From Thereva unica (lineage: Eukaryota > Arthropoda > Insecta > Diptera > Therevidae), in assembly GCA_949987705.1 (NCBI GenBank), contig OX465281.1:31914942-31978941 (forward strand): a stretch of 64,000 bases of DNA, read 5' to 3'. Positions 11,229-21,648 of the stretch are shown here, piece after piece; position 1 is the stretch's first letter, and every line of letters starts with the position of its first letter. The notes below the pieces were generated by a model. That model ran no database searches. It saw nothing but the letters and a program-made list of their open reading frames with translations, and was not told where the DNA came from. The translations under genes and the position numbers were made by a program.

Positions 11229-12081
11229 GGCTGATTAAAGTTTACTTTGAATCGCCTTGGTGGTTTACTGTTGAATTGTAGAACGTTGCTGGTTTGTGGT
11301 TTGTCCACTGCTATTGCCTTTGCCGCTATTTCTGGGAGCGTGGTTAGATTACTAGCTTTTAATATAAGCGATGTTTCAGAGTTTGCTAGATTGTCTGCGA
11401 AATATTGTATTGAAAATTTCTCAGCTAATTTTTCTGCTGTTTCGCCCGTTGCAACGTTTTCTGCTATGAAAGCTCTTGTTAATTGTCCTGAGAATTTTTC
11501 CATTTGTGCTGTGAAGTCTGTTAATTTTCTGCTACCTTGTTTACACGATCGTAGTTGCGCTAGTAGTGCATCTGATGACAGTTTTGCTGAAAATTTTTGT
11601 CTAAGTTTCGTTGCTATTTGACTTATCGTTTTCGTCTCATCCGTTATGGTGTATTTAGCTTTCCCGGTTATGCGCGTTTTGATAAATTTTATCATAATAC
11701 TTTTATGATCCGTTGAAGTTAACTCATTTAGTAGTTCTATTGATTCGATGAAAGCTTCAGTTTCTTCTTGGTTTCCATTGTATGATTGCACCAGGGCCGT
11801 AGCCGTTTTTATATCGAATGACATTGTTTCTGTTTGTTGTGTCCTTATGTGTTCTAGGATATCTCTTGCTAATCTTTTAATTTCTTGAAAGATTGGTTTT
11901 ATTTTAAGTGCATTTTCCACGTCTGTTTTTCTCCAGCAAGTACTTTAGCTTGGCTAAATAGGTTATTAACTGCAGCTTCCTTCTGTTGTAGGGTTTTCTG
12001 TGTATATGGACGGTTTATACTTTTATTGAAATTTGAAAGGATACTTTCAAGTTCTGCTTTAATCACGGTAAGTGTGACCAT
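11213..12081 (-). pseudogene. Gag of the mdg1/412-like retrotransposon, one frameshift
   Basis: Translation starts at a Met at 12081 (MVTLTVIKAELESIL) and proceeds in one frame to about 11925, then continues in another frame from ENALKIKPIFQEIKRL to PYIGL at 11213. The shift falls at a run of five A (T in plus, 11926-11930), so it is a one-base indel. The second part has the capsid-like pattern seen in gypsy-group Gag: YNGNQEETEAFIESIE, then KYTITDETKT..IATKLRQKF, then LLAQLRSCKQGSRKLTDF. There is no zinc knuckle before the frame ends at the deletion joint. Gag would package the element's RNA into cytoplasmic particles. Confidence 0.8.
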
Positions 12082-12093
12082 TTAGTTAGACAT

Positions 12094-12312
12094 TTAATTG
12101 TGCAGGTCAGCAGGTGTACTAAGGTACTTCTTTCTTAAACCTCTTCGATGATCCTTATAAAGTTTGTATGCCAATTCGATAATCTTGATTGCAACCAGTA
12201 TTACTAAAAGAATTGTAATTTCTTGGTTTTGGATAGCGACTGTATCTTCGATTACAATATTATTAATAACTTCGCCGTTATTATCATTGTTTTTGGATTG
12301 TGTTTTTCCCAT
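12094..12312 (-). CDS. Small N-myristoylation-type ORF of the LTR element
   Basis: This 72-residue frame begins MGKTQSKNNDNN, fitting an MGxxxS N-myristoylation signal. It has a hydrophobic stretch ITILLVILVAIKIIEL around residues 32-48 and a basic tail HRRGLRKKYLS, so it may be a small membrane-attached protein. It sits between the leader and gag and is 12 bp upstream of the gag start. I recall comparable short upstream ORFs in the mdg1/412 lineage, but the exact function is unknown to me. The frame is intact, unlike gag and pol. Confidence 0.55.
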   Translation of the reverse strand: MGKTQSKNNDNNGEVINNIVIEDTVAIQNQEITILLVILVAIKIIELAYKLYKDHRRGLRKKYLSTPADLHN

Positions 12313-12679
12313 TATTGATTAATAAAAAAAATTATTTTTATTGTTTAATTATTGAAAAAAAAAAATTTATTAATTGTACATTATTATATTATTCCTTATA
12401 TTATTTTTTTATTTAATATTAATTGTTTATTTTTATTTTTACTTTTTTCTTTTTATTTAATATTTATATTTGTTATTTTATTTAATTTATTTATTTATTT
12501 ATTTACATTTTTTTTTTTTTAATTATGTTTTCTTTCTTGGTCCCGGTATATATTCCTTTTCCTTTCCCAACAATGTCTCCTTGGCTGGTGGAATCACTTG
12601 GTTGGTTGAATCACTTTATTTACTGGGTAGATCGTCAGCTTTTCCAAATTTCTTTCCGGACAATTTTTCTTTGTAGCTT
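12313..12679 (-). other. AT-rich leader of the LTR element
   Basis: Between the primer site and the first ORF lies a very AT-rich leader with long A/T runs and repeated TTTATT words. No coding similarity. Confidence 0.6.
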
Positions 12680-12697
12680 TCTTCGTAACGGTCGCCA
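12680..12697 (-). promoter_or_regulatory. Primer binding site, tRNA-Arg type
   Basis: On the minus strand TGGCGACCGTTACGAAG abuts the 5' LTR exactly. TGGCGACCGTGAC is the tRNA-Arg primer site known for mdg1/412-type elements; one base differs here. Confidence 0.75.
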
Positions 12698-13183
12698 TGT
12701 GATATTTCTTTAAATACCTGGAGCAGCCCGAAGGCATTAACTCCTATGGAGCAGCTATAGAAGCATTAACTCCGATTAGTAAGTGGAGCAGCTATTGAAG
12801 AGCTTAACTCCCGGGCTTAGGGAAGTTTTTGGCTTCCCACTCAAACGTCAGTTTTACAACGACTGAATTTTATTTAATTAATATGCTCTATTTATATAAA
12901 ATTGTCTTATACATCTATTCTACTCTAACTATAATTATCATTATTCCCACCTTAGGTAAATTGCCTTGGGTCAGCAATTTGCACGCACCGGGCCTCAAGA
13001 ATTTGATGCACCCGTGTGACCTATTTACGTTTTTACTTAATCGGGGAAAAATTGCAACGTTCAGTCTGCATGATTTGTACAAAAAAAAACTCTTGTGTGT
13101 GACCCGTTAAAAATATTTACCTAAGGTGAAAAAAATGTGATTTGAGAAATATGAAAATGTATAATGGGAATGAGTGTATCACA
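12698..13183 (-). repeat. 5' LTR of the mdg1/412-like element
   Basis: 486 bp, TGTGATA...TATCACA, followed by the target duplication CTAC. It would carry the promoter and the start of the element's transcript. Confidence 0.93.
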
Positions 13184-13187
13184 CTAC

Positions 13188-13300
13188 ATTACTTTCCAGG
13201 GTTTTCTCCGGAATTTGGTTTAGGATCAGCAGTTGGTCCGCTGTTGACCTGTTCGTCCTAAAAACCAACTTGATATCCTCTTATAACTGAAACATGCACA
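13188..13300 (-). pseudogene. RTE-like LINE reverse transcriptase, N-terminal part
   Basis: The minus strand reads YQVGF then, after a small frame change, NRSTADQLLILNQI and EKTLES, matching the GFRxNRSTxDQ...EK block that precedes the FVDFKQAYDS motif of RTE-like LINEs. That following motif is found at about 9755 on the other side of the LTR element, so both pieces are one gene split by insertion. Confidence 0.65.
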
Positions 13301-13434
13301 CACAACGTCAAAATGCGTGCTAACGGGTGCTAACAGGCACGGAACGGCTGAGTGAAAATAAGACTCGTCCGCATTATAGTTCGCCCCCACTTTTTTTTTT
13401 AAAGGAGCAGAATTGGGGCTTTAAAAAATACAGG

Positions 13435-13525
13435 GTGCCATTAAGCATACTCAGTAGACCGGCGCAGGTGAAGCAGCATTGGACGTGGTTAGTACTTAGT
13501 TGGGGGACCGTTTTGCAAAACGAAA
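13435..13525 (+). pseudogene. 5S rRNA-like segment
   Basis: The words GGTGAAGCAGCATTGGAC and GGTTAGTACTTAGTTGGG followed by GGACCG correspond in order and spacing to the AAGTTAAGCAACGTCGGGC and GGTCAGTACTTGGATGGG..GACCG parts of insect 5S rRNA, which include the internal C box. The 5' third of the gene is unrecognisable. It may be a 5S pseudogene or the head of a 5S-derived SINE (SINE3). Similarity was judged by eye. Confidence 0.4.
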
Positions 13526-14329
13526 CTAGCGTTTAGAATGGCCTAACAACTGCATTTATCCGTAATACAGGTGCCCATACTTCGGGCAGGGGCATTTTTA
13601 GATTTTATTATAGGAGATTTTATTTTAGTCTTATAGAAAAAGTATTGCCGTGCAGACAGAAGGGCGTTAATGTCAGTAGAGCAGTCGCTATGGCAAAATC
13701 GGTAGAATTTTATTAGTCAATGATAACTCGCACAAAGTCCCATCACCGACGGCGTAGGTTTGCACTTGGACGAGCTATGCTGGGGCGGTTTTCGAATCCA
13801 AATAAAATAGTTGCCTACAAGGACCGAATGTAGTATTTATTTATAAAACCCTCTTTGGAATGAAGGAGGAACTGAATTGAGATGCTCCTTTATCGATTTG
13901 GAATAAGCGATCATTCAATCAAACACCCTCTGGTAATGTTGCATCTGAGGTGTTAAGACATTAATAATATGTAACACCTAGGCCGTCTACTAATCCGGGA
14001 AGTTTTTGTTCGATATTAGGCAATTTTGGACCACATATTTGTGGCGCCAGTAAAGAATTAGTTCGATGAATTGAAATAGACATGAGGTGACGATTATGAA
14101 GAATAGGTCTGACAAGTGCCTTGGTTTACGCAGAGTACTGTCATCAACGATGCTATTAACTAGACTTGAAGGTATTGAGAGAAATTAGTTTTTAAAATCA
14201 GGAAGAGGAGTTATAGAAATGAGTCGTGCAAAAACACCGGTAAAGGACTTGGATTTGAAGCCGTTCAGTACTAAAATGATTGAGTTGTCAGAAAGAAAAC
14301 TCATAATCCAGTTCTTCAGAGCAGCATAA
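13526..14329. other. Unassigned sequence
   Basis: No recognisable gene or element boundary before the hAT target duplication at 14330. Confidence 0.3.
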
Positions 14330-14337
14330 TCCTATAC

Positions 14338-15182
14338 CAGTGATTCCCAAAGTGGGTTCCGCTGAACCTTGCGGTTCCACGAAACAATTTTAGGGTTCCG
14401 TGTCACCACCGCCGAAGCGCAAATACATTCGCAGACTCACTGGCGCTGCGCCGGCCGTTTAACGCGTTCTTGCTAATCAGAAAGTGCGATTGGCCCTTCT
14501 TCTTTGAAATTTGGTCTACGTTACGCCGCGTAACATTTTGGCCACCATTCCATATTCCCATGTCGAGGGGGTTGTGAAGAAAATTGTGATACGCCCTCTT
14601 GAGATGGCCGCCATGGACCAAACGATATATTGAGTATACTATATTGCTTATGGTGTTCTACTTATCATACCCTTTCATTTGATACCCATGTCGAAGGGGT
14701 TGTGAAGAATATTTCAATCCGCCCTCCTGAGACTGCCGCCATGGATCTAAAGGTATATTGAGTAAACCATATTGCATTGTCATCGTAGCTAAAGCTGTAT
14801 GCAAAATTTCATCATGATAGGATATCCGGAAGTATTTGAAAAATTGATTGCAAAATTTGTTTCGTGAAGAAAACAGTAATCCGTCCTCTTGAGACGCCCG
14901 CCATGGATCTAACGGAATAATGAGTATACCATATTGCATTGTCATCGGAGCTGAAGCTGTGTGGGGTGATCGGGTAACCGGAAGTATTAAAAAAATCGAT
15001 TGCAAGATATGTACCGGACAAACAGACAAACAAGAAAGCGAGCTAATAAAAACGTTTTAAAATATTAATGGATAAATATATACACATATATCATATATTA
15101 TTTTATTTTTTCATCGTTGAGTTCCGCCAAATTTTATACATTGTAGAAAGGTTCCCTATGAAATAAAGTTTGGGAACCACTG
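14338..15182. mobile_element. Non-autonomous hAT element (845 bp)
   Basis: The left end is CAGTGATTCCCAAAGTG and the right end is CTTT(A)..AAGTTTGGGAACCACTG, giving imperfect inverted repeats of about 17 bp. An 8-bp duplication flanks it, TCCTATAC (14330-14337) and CCCTATAC (15183-15190), one mismatch. CAGNG ends and 8-bp duplications are hAT hallmarks. The interior has no transposase; it consists mainly of about three diverged repeat units. Confidence 0.82.
14590..15005 (-). repeat. Tandem units shared with the Helitron-like element
   Basis: Three units, each with GCCGCCATGGA(C/T)C and ATATTGAGTATAC(T/C)ATATTGC, are reverse-complement relatives of the 110-130 bp units at 2959-3445. Confidence 0.75.
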
Positions 15183-15190
15183 CCCTATAC

Positions 15191-16590
15191 TAATAGCATG
15201 GAGTCCAGTTACCTCAACGGAGTGGGATACTCTTGGAGATCACACTTTGTGGAAGAGGGTCACCAGTAGATCCAGATGGCAGGCACACCATAACCAAGAG
15301 TTAAGTAATATTGATCCAGTTTTTTACTGGCTGTTTCTGGTAAGCGCCAAAATGATCAATATTTGCCTTTCCGTTTAATTTGAAACAAATCGATGATTAC
15401 TATGCCATTTCCTCTTGAATACGATTACATGCGTAGCGTTTAAGCGCCTTAGCATAGAAAACTAGTAAAACGAGTTGAAAATTTCGAAATTCCTCGCTTT
15501 AATAGAATCATCAATTTAGCGCGATCGTGTCCATCGCTTAGCCACGATCACTTCCAATCTACTTTCCATACCCACAGGTTAAAATCCGTTTGGGTAAATC
15601 AAATGGCACATAAAACTGTGTCATCCGGCATGCGATCATATCTCAATATCGATCGCGCGCAGCCTTCAGCGTTAGCGCCGTCGTCAACCTGCCGAGAATG
15701 AATATTGATGACTGAAAATTCAAAATTAGAAATAAAAAAACGAGTTCACATAAAAATAATTCATAAAATCATAAATATTCGCCATAATCAGGTGTTTTCG
15801 CAGCGCAGCAAGAGCGCAAAAACTGTTGGCGGAACGCGTCTGGTTTTTCTAATTTGATTCTAATTAAGACTTGGGCAGTTGGTCTGCCCGAAAATTATAG
15901 GCTACTGGATTTTTTCACCTGCGTTTTTTTAGCATACAAAGGAGGAAATCCGTTTATTTGGATAGAGCTGATGTATGGAGGGTTTTGTTTGCGGTGTTTT
16001 TGCAGTTCTTCATTTAAATTGGAGATAACAATTGTGAATAACTAATAATTATGGTGAAGGTGAATTTTTTTGTACTGTTTTCGAATTTAATTTGACCAAA
16101 CAAAAGTGCTGAGATTGAAACTACATAATTTATCACGGAAAATCTCGTGGCAATAAAAAACCTGAATATAATAGCGAAAGAGTTTTTGTGTTTAAACAAG
16201 GCTGGTAACGAACGTGTGTTATTAAATTTCGATAACGAGAGGATTTATCTTTTGTGTTTAGGGATTCTATATGTACAAAAAATGTTTTACTTTTTTGTAG
16301 TTTTTTCTCATAATTTTTCTTTTCATATTACAATTTGAAAACAGAAAAAACAGCAACAGATAGAAACTCGAGACAGGTATTGCATTGGAAGGAAGAGTAT
16401 AGCAGTATTTTGGGTAATAACAAGGTTCAGAAATTGATCGTATCAAGAACTTATCACTTCATCAGGAAGGTAAGGACTGAATCTCCTGGACCGCAAAAGA
16501 TCTTAGAGGCAACGAGTAGGACGGTCACTTACACCTGCAGTTGTCAAACTATTGAACGCAATGAAGCAGTAGACCAATGATAAATTAGAA
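15191..16590. other. Unassigned sequence
   Basis: No gene or element recognised. AT-rich with short open frames on both strands and no familiar motif. Confidence 0.3.
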
Positions 16591-16599
16591 GAATTAATA

Positions 16600-18120
16600 A
16601 GACTATAAAAACACGATTCAAACCCTCTTATTCCGGCATAGATCACACTAGGTCACTATGCCGTGAGCTCTAGCTCTTGTTCAGGGTGGAGCGGGACCGC
16701 CAGCGCTCATTGGTCGACGCTTTCAAAGCAGGGTTCATTTTTCAAGCAGGGTTCATTTCCTTAGGGGATTATGCACCCCTCCCTTTTTGCGAGCCTGGGT
16801 TAAGGTGATGGTTTTAGGGTCACACCTCCAACCGTAACAGAAACGGAGGATGCATTTGTTCGCAGTGTTGATTCCCCAGTAGCACCAGCCTATATGGAGC
16901 TTGCATGCTTGTTTGTGTCAGATGGTGGGGGTTTAGAGCTTGCACCAGTCGCCAGTGATGTGGAGAAAGTCACCTCCTCGATGGTGGATAAAGTCACCTT
17001 CTCGTTAAAAGTTGTCCTCCCTACCACCAGCTCACAAAATGCAGTGGTCACCATCCTGAAATTCGAGTAACTTTTCTATACCCGGAACAGACTCCTGCAA
17101 GGCTTCAGTTGGTAATCTCGGGGATTCTGCTTCCTTGGTGATCGTAGCGGATATAAGCGCAGATGCTTGCTGGATATTGCAAGTTTGGCTGGGGGCGGCT
17201 GAGGTCATGGGCTTTTCTGACGCGCTGATCCAAAGCTGTGCCCAATCGAACTTGTAGCCATTTTGGCCACATGTACACGTCAGCTCGTCAAAAGACCTTT
17301 GGTCCACAGAGAAGATCTCTGTGTAGGTTGGGAGGTATACTTTGTGGAGTACTGTTCACTCGTACACCCTCAGGGTCGTGTAGGGGTCCATATCCTTTCC
17401 AACAAAATCTCAGTAGGGTCTTCTGTTTCCGCCGGGAAGTACCCGACCACAACATGGCTGTGCCGCAGCTTGACCTTCTTTACAGCGACGAGGGTTGCTC
17501 CTTCCAGGGTTTAAAGTGGTCCATCGCAGGAACCTGGACTATTTTTAGCTCCCTTGCACCGCAACTAATTGTTCCGTAGTCAGGAAATTCTCGGTATATC
17601 AGCCGCAAGTACGCCCATTCTGACACGTTCTGACATTTGGCTGGCGGAAGGCGGATTTAGAGCCGTTTTAGGCTTCATTTTGGGTATTTTCTGAAGGCAA
17701 ACCGTCAGCGCCTTCATCCTTTTCGACGAGTTATTGTGACCTGGGCAAAATCCAAAGGATCTACCCCCTTCTTATTAAGAAAATCAATATCCCTCTCTTC
17801 CTCAAGGGCCACGCAGAACCTACCAGCCTCCACAGGGAGTAGCCAGCTTCCAAAAATAGCTTTAAACATTTTCTGGATGCGCCACGCCGTCTTCTCGAAG
17901 CCGTCGCTTTTTGGAATCTTCTCTCCGACGAATCAGAAGGTGCCCGCACTCCCGCAGTTGGGCCTCTAAGTAAGCTTCTTCCAATTAAGGAGTGAGTTCG
18001 ACATAGTCCACCGAGGTTTGTGGGCTCAGCCTGAGGAATCCTAAAATAATCCCCTTTACTGGGGTCATATTCGGCACCTTGCTGCATGGGTTGAGAAATA
18101 TCCAACTGGCCTTGTAGATC
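16600..18120 (-). pseudogene. Possible LINE ORF1 (gag-like) debris
   Basis: The region is richer in G+C than its surroundings and keeps several overlapping medium-length frames on both strands. On the minus strand, pieces such as SEWAYLRLIYREFPDYGTIS, HVVVGYFPAE and VDQRSFDEL with FDWAQLWIS follow one another with frame changes, recalling the ORF1 product of R1-type insect LINEs (DUF4780-like). No zinc knuckle is certain. Treat as a weak call; it could equally be another decayed transposon protein. Confidence 0.28.
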
Positions 18121-18755
18121 CTGTTGAGGACTATGAAAGAGACTGGAGTGTTTGGAGCATTGAGAGGTGCTCTATCCTCAAAGTTTTTATGAAGGTGTCT
18201 GTACTAACCCCACGAGTTGCACGAGAAAGGACGGTCGTCCATGGCTGAGCTTCGCATTACCATAGCAAGGTCGCCTGGTATCCGCAGCCCATCGTTAGTA
18301 TTACATCGCCATCAAAATTTTATTTTTCTCTCATAATAGTTTCTCGCATTCATTTTGGAGCCCCCTGTGCTTAGGCGTTTAAATCCAATTCAGTGTTTAA
18401 TAACACCGGTTAGTTCTTGAACAATGCGAAATACTAATGAAAATAACAAACTTCGCTCAGGGGAACTACAATAACACAAATTGTAGATTGATCGTGATGA
18501 TCGTGCAATGTATGAACCTCTTAGATCAGAACCTGCGATGAAGCAAGGATGCAACCAGCCACTACAGACTCTGAATATGGTATAAGATTGGTGTTTGATT
18601 ACCATGAACAGGCTTTATGAGATTATTTATATCTTTAAGTGTCTGTCTCCTCCATTTCTTCATCAAGCAGTCTTTTCTAACTTATGAATGCCTTCGTTCA
18701 CCCAAATCCGCGATCTGCTTCTGTGTTATTCCTCTTGATTTTCTTCCGTTCAAAT
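18121..18755. other. Unassigned sequence
   Basis: Nothing recognisable between the possible ORF1 debris and the Transib target duplication. Confidence 0.3.
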
Positions 18756-18760
18756 CAGCG

Positions 18761-18795
18761 CACTATGATTCGTGTAGAACAAGCTAGCTGGACAA
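18761..18795 (+). repeat. Transib left terminal inverted repeat
   Basis: Starts CACTATGATTCGTGTAGAAC. Matches the right end except at bases 4, 5, 8 and 24. The heptamer-like CACTATG departs from the canonical CACAGTG at two sites. Confidence 0.9.
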
Positions 18796-19017
18796 AAACG
18801 AATTTTAAATTCCTAGCAGTAACGTATTAATTTGAACTCAGTAGGCCTTTACATTAAGAAATACAGTTATAATTTTGTGGAACTACTCTCATTAAGAGCG
18901 TGGCGTTGTGTCGTTTCGGTAAGTTTATGAAATTCGAAGCGCATTCATTAGCATTTCTATTCCATGCCAAATAAGTATTTAAAGTCACTAAAAGAGATTT
19001 TTACAAGTGTTTTTGTC

Positions 19018-21377
19018 ATGGATTGCTCACGTAAGGGTAAGTATTTTCTTTTGAGTTAACTTTATGACAGTAACTTCATTCGCTAATTTTATTGAGTTAA
19101 TTGTTTATAAAAAAATGATGGTTTTAACCCATTTTTTTAAATTTAATGTAAAAAAAATTACATGTCCACTCATGTCCACTCTGTAAAACCTATGGTATGT
19201 GATTCTCACAAGTATGTAGTATTACCGGGTACAAAAAAATATTGCGAATTATTTGCACAACTATTTTTTATCCTTTTTTTTCTATTACAGTTTTCACTGT
19301 TTCGAAAATAGAATTTTTTGAAGAATGGTTGAAGCATCCGAAAGAAACGCGGAATGAGAAGCTCTTTCGGTTTATTTCTTCAAGGCATAATTTTGATGGT
19401 TTTACGGAGGAGTCTTTGAGAGACATTAAGGTCATCATCTCCAAACATTCCTCAAAATTGACTGAAAAATGGAGCAGCTGTGGAAGAAACAAAGAGCGGT
19501 TCTTGGACAAGAATTCTACATGGCTGGAGGGAGCGGATATATCCTTTGATGTGTCCGTTTGCTTATCCATGCCAAGTACATCTACGAAACCCCAACCGGG
19601 ACCTGGAAGACCAACTAAAGAGTTCGACGATTCGAGTCTTAAAACGAAAAGACGACGCGTTGATGACCTCGTACAGTCAAGAAGTGCTGGTGAATTAGCA
19701 TACGCTGCTGAAGTGTCAGCGCGATTGTCAGGTCGGAGAAGCGTAGCACATCAAATTAAGAACGTAATTGGCGGTTGAAAAAATACCGAACAAAAAGTTG
19801 AAACTAGTGGCCCCAGGTGTTTGACGAGTGAGGAAGCTTTGGCATACTACGTTGACAGCAAATCAAGTAGCCATAGCTATAAGCAGACTCGGAAGTGGAG
19901 CATCAAAGCAGGGCATATGGTATTCCCGTCATTATCTATATAGTGTTAGAAAGGCTAAAGTAGCCTGCTATCCTCCAAGTGAACAGATTTTTGTTAACGA
20001 AACGCGTGCTGGAATCAAAGTTCAGGCAGTTTTAGATAAAACTACAGAACGCTTGGTTTCAGCACAGCAAGAAGTTTTCAAAAATCTGTTGCCTTGCACG
20101 ACATTTACATTGACCACTAAGTGGGGTTGTGACGGAAGTTCCGGTCATAGTTTGTATAAACAAAAATTCACCAACTGTGATGACAGTGATGAATTTTTGT
20201 TTGTTTTTCATTCGTTCCCCTTCAATTACGAGACGAAGAAGGTAATATTGTGTGGCAGAATCCTCGGCCATCTTCTACCATGTATCTATTGTCGTCCAAT
20301 AAAGTTTATTTTTTCTAAGGAAACCAAGCATTTAATACTTACTGAAACCAATAAGGTTGTAGAGGAGATAAATGCTTTATTGCCGACAACGTGCAAGGTG
20401 ATAGAAAGTGAGGTATCTGTCAAACATGTAATGCTTCTCACAATGATTGATGGGAAAGTTTGCAATACTCTGACCGAGACTTCTTTTTCACAAAAATGTT
20501 TTATTTGTGGAGCAACTCCATCAATGATGAATGATTTGTCTAGAGAGTTTAAAGCAAATAAAGATCATCTTGGTTTTGGTTTGTCTACATTGCACGCTTG
20601 GATTAGATGCTTCGAATGCCTCCTTCACATAAGCTATCGGCTTGATGTAAAAAAAATGGCAGCATAGAACGAACGAAGACAAAGTTAGTGTGAAGCAACG
20701 CTCAGAGGACATCAAGAAACGCTTCAAAAGTGAGATGGGTTTAATTGTAGACAAACCAAAACCAGGGTTCGGCAACACGAATGATGGGAATACCGCGCGA
20801 AGATTTTTTGAAAATCCAGAGGCCAAGTGCTGATATCACAGGGTTAGATGTTTCTCTGATAAAGAAATTCAGCATAATATTGCGCACTTTATCATCGGGA
20901 TACGATATAAATATTGAGAAATTTGAGAAGTTAGCTCAAGAAACCCGACAACTTTTTGTTAATCTCTATTCCTGGTACTACATGCCCGCCACTGTTCACA
21001 AAATACTCCTGCACAGTGCAGAGGTAATTAAATCATCACTTCTGCCTATAGGCCAACTGTCCGAGGAAGCACAAGAAGCGAGGAATAAGGACTGCAGACG
21101 ATTTCGTGAACACAATACGCAAAAGCGATCGCGAGTATCTACGAATAGAGATTTACTCAATATGTTATTGATAACATCTGACCCTTTGATAAACGGTTTA
21201 AGAGAAGTTCCCCGGAAAAAAATTGGTGCCCTCCCTTCCGAAGTCTTAGATTTAATTGTTCAACCTAGCTTTAAGGAACAAAATATTAATATAGTTTCTA
21301 GTGTTCATAGTTCTGCTATTCATGATCATGACTATTCTATGGACGATTCATCTGATGAGAGTGATGATCAAGAATAA
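19018..21377 (+). pseudogene. Transib transposase (RAG1-core-related), mutated
   Basis: A likely start is ATG at 19018 (MDCSRK), with a GTAAGT donor at 19037 and a pyrimidine-rich TATTACAG acceptor ending at 19290; the join keeps the frame and leads into FTVSKIEFFEEWLKHP. Landmarks follow in order: GRPTKEFDDSSLKTKRRR (19594); CYPPSE; KWGCDGSSGHSLYK (first Asp, about 20125); MIDGKV (second Asp, about 20445); CFIC zinc pair (about 20500); GFGLSTLHAWIRCFE; NDGNTARRFF; VHKILLH (HxxxxH zinc pair, about 20995); LSEEAQEARNK (catalytic Glu, about 21060). The CxxC and HxxxxH spacing equals that of the RAG1 core. Defects seen: a stop at 19776, a frame change at about 19925-19950, one at an A8 run near 20650 and one near 20820. 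The protein would cut at the termini. Sequencing error in the A8 run is possible. Confidence 0.9.
19037..19290 (+). other. Putative intron in the Transib transposase gene
   Basis: GTAAGT at 19037 and a T-rich tract ending TATTACAG at 19290. Splicing joins AAG-G to TT-TTC in phase, linking the short first exon to the long frame. Inferred, not proven. Confidence 0.5.
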
Positions 21378-21608
21378 CAGATATAATCGTGCTGTAATTC
21401 GTTTTGTAATTTTTTTTTTATAGTAAGATTTGGATATATATTATTTCTAAAAATGTTCAAAATATCCTATCATATACATTATTGCTGAAGCTTGTTCTTT
21501 TTTTTCACAATACAAGTTAAAATGATGAATCGTCCTTCAAAAAGTACTGAGAGCTACAGATCTATGCTTATTAAGCTCATTCACAAGCACAAATCAAAGA
21601 AAATAATA

Positions 21609-21643
21609 TTGTCCAGCTAACTTGTTCTACACGAACCACTGTG
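21609..21643 (-). repeat. Transib right terminal inverted repeat
   Basis: Read inward it begins CACAGTGGTTCGTGTAGAAC, with the exact RSS heptamer CACAGTG at the very end. Confidence 0.9.
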
Positions 21644-21648
21644 CAGCG

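Larger units (their letters stand above)
9774..13183 (-). mobile_element. LTR retrotransposon, mdg1/412-like, internally deleted (3410 bp)
   Basis: Two direct repeats of 485 and 486 bp bound the element, each starting TGTGATA and ending TATCACA. A perfect 4-bp target duplication CTAC lies outside (9770-9773 and 13184-13187). The coding direction is minus: the 5' LTR is at the right. A primer site beginning TGGCGACCGTTACG follows the 5' LTR, and a purine tract precedes the 3' LTR. Gag is present, but most of pol has been removed: gag joins directly to an RNase H remnant, with protease and reverse transcriptase gone and no integrase seen. The copy cannot move by itself. Near-identical LTRs indicate a recent insertion. 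Confidence 0.92.
18756..21648 (+). mobile_element. Transib transposon with target duplication
   Basis: The element proper is 18761-21643 (2883 bp), flanked on both sides by a perfect 5-bp duplication CAGCG (18756-18760 and 21644-21648). The left terminus begins CACTATG and the right one, read inward, CACAGTG; over the first 35 bases the termini agree at 31. CAC-starting ends with GC-rich 5-bp duplications are the Transib signature, and CACAGTG is the heptamer of V(D)J recombination signals. Inside is one transposase gene on the plus strand with intron-like 5' structure. The copy is complete in extent but carries coding defects. Confidence 0.93.
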
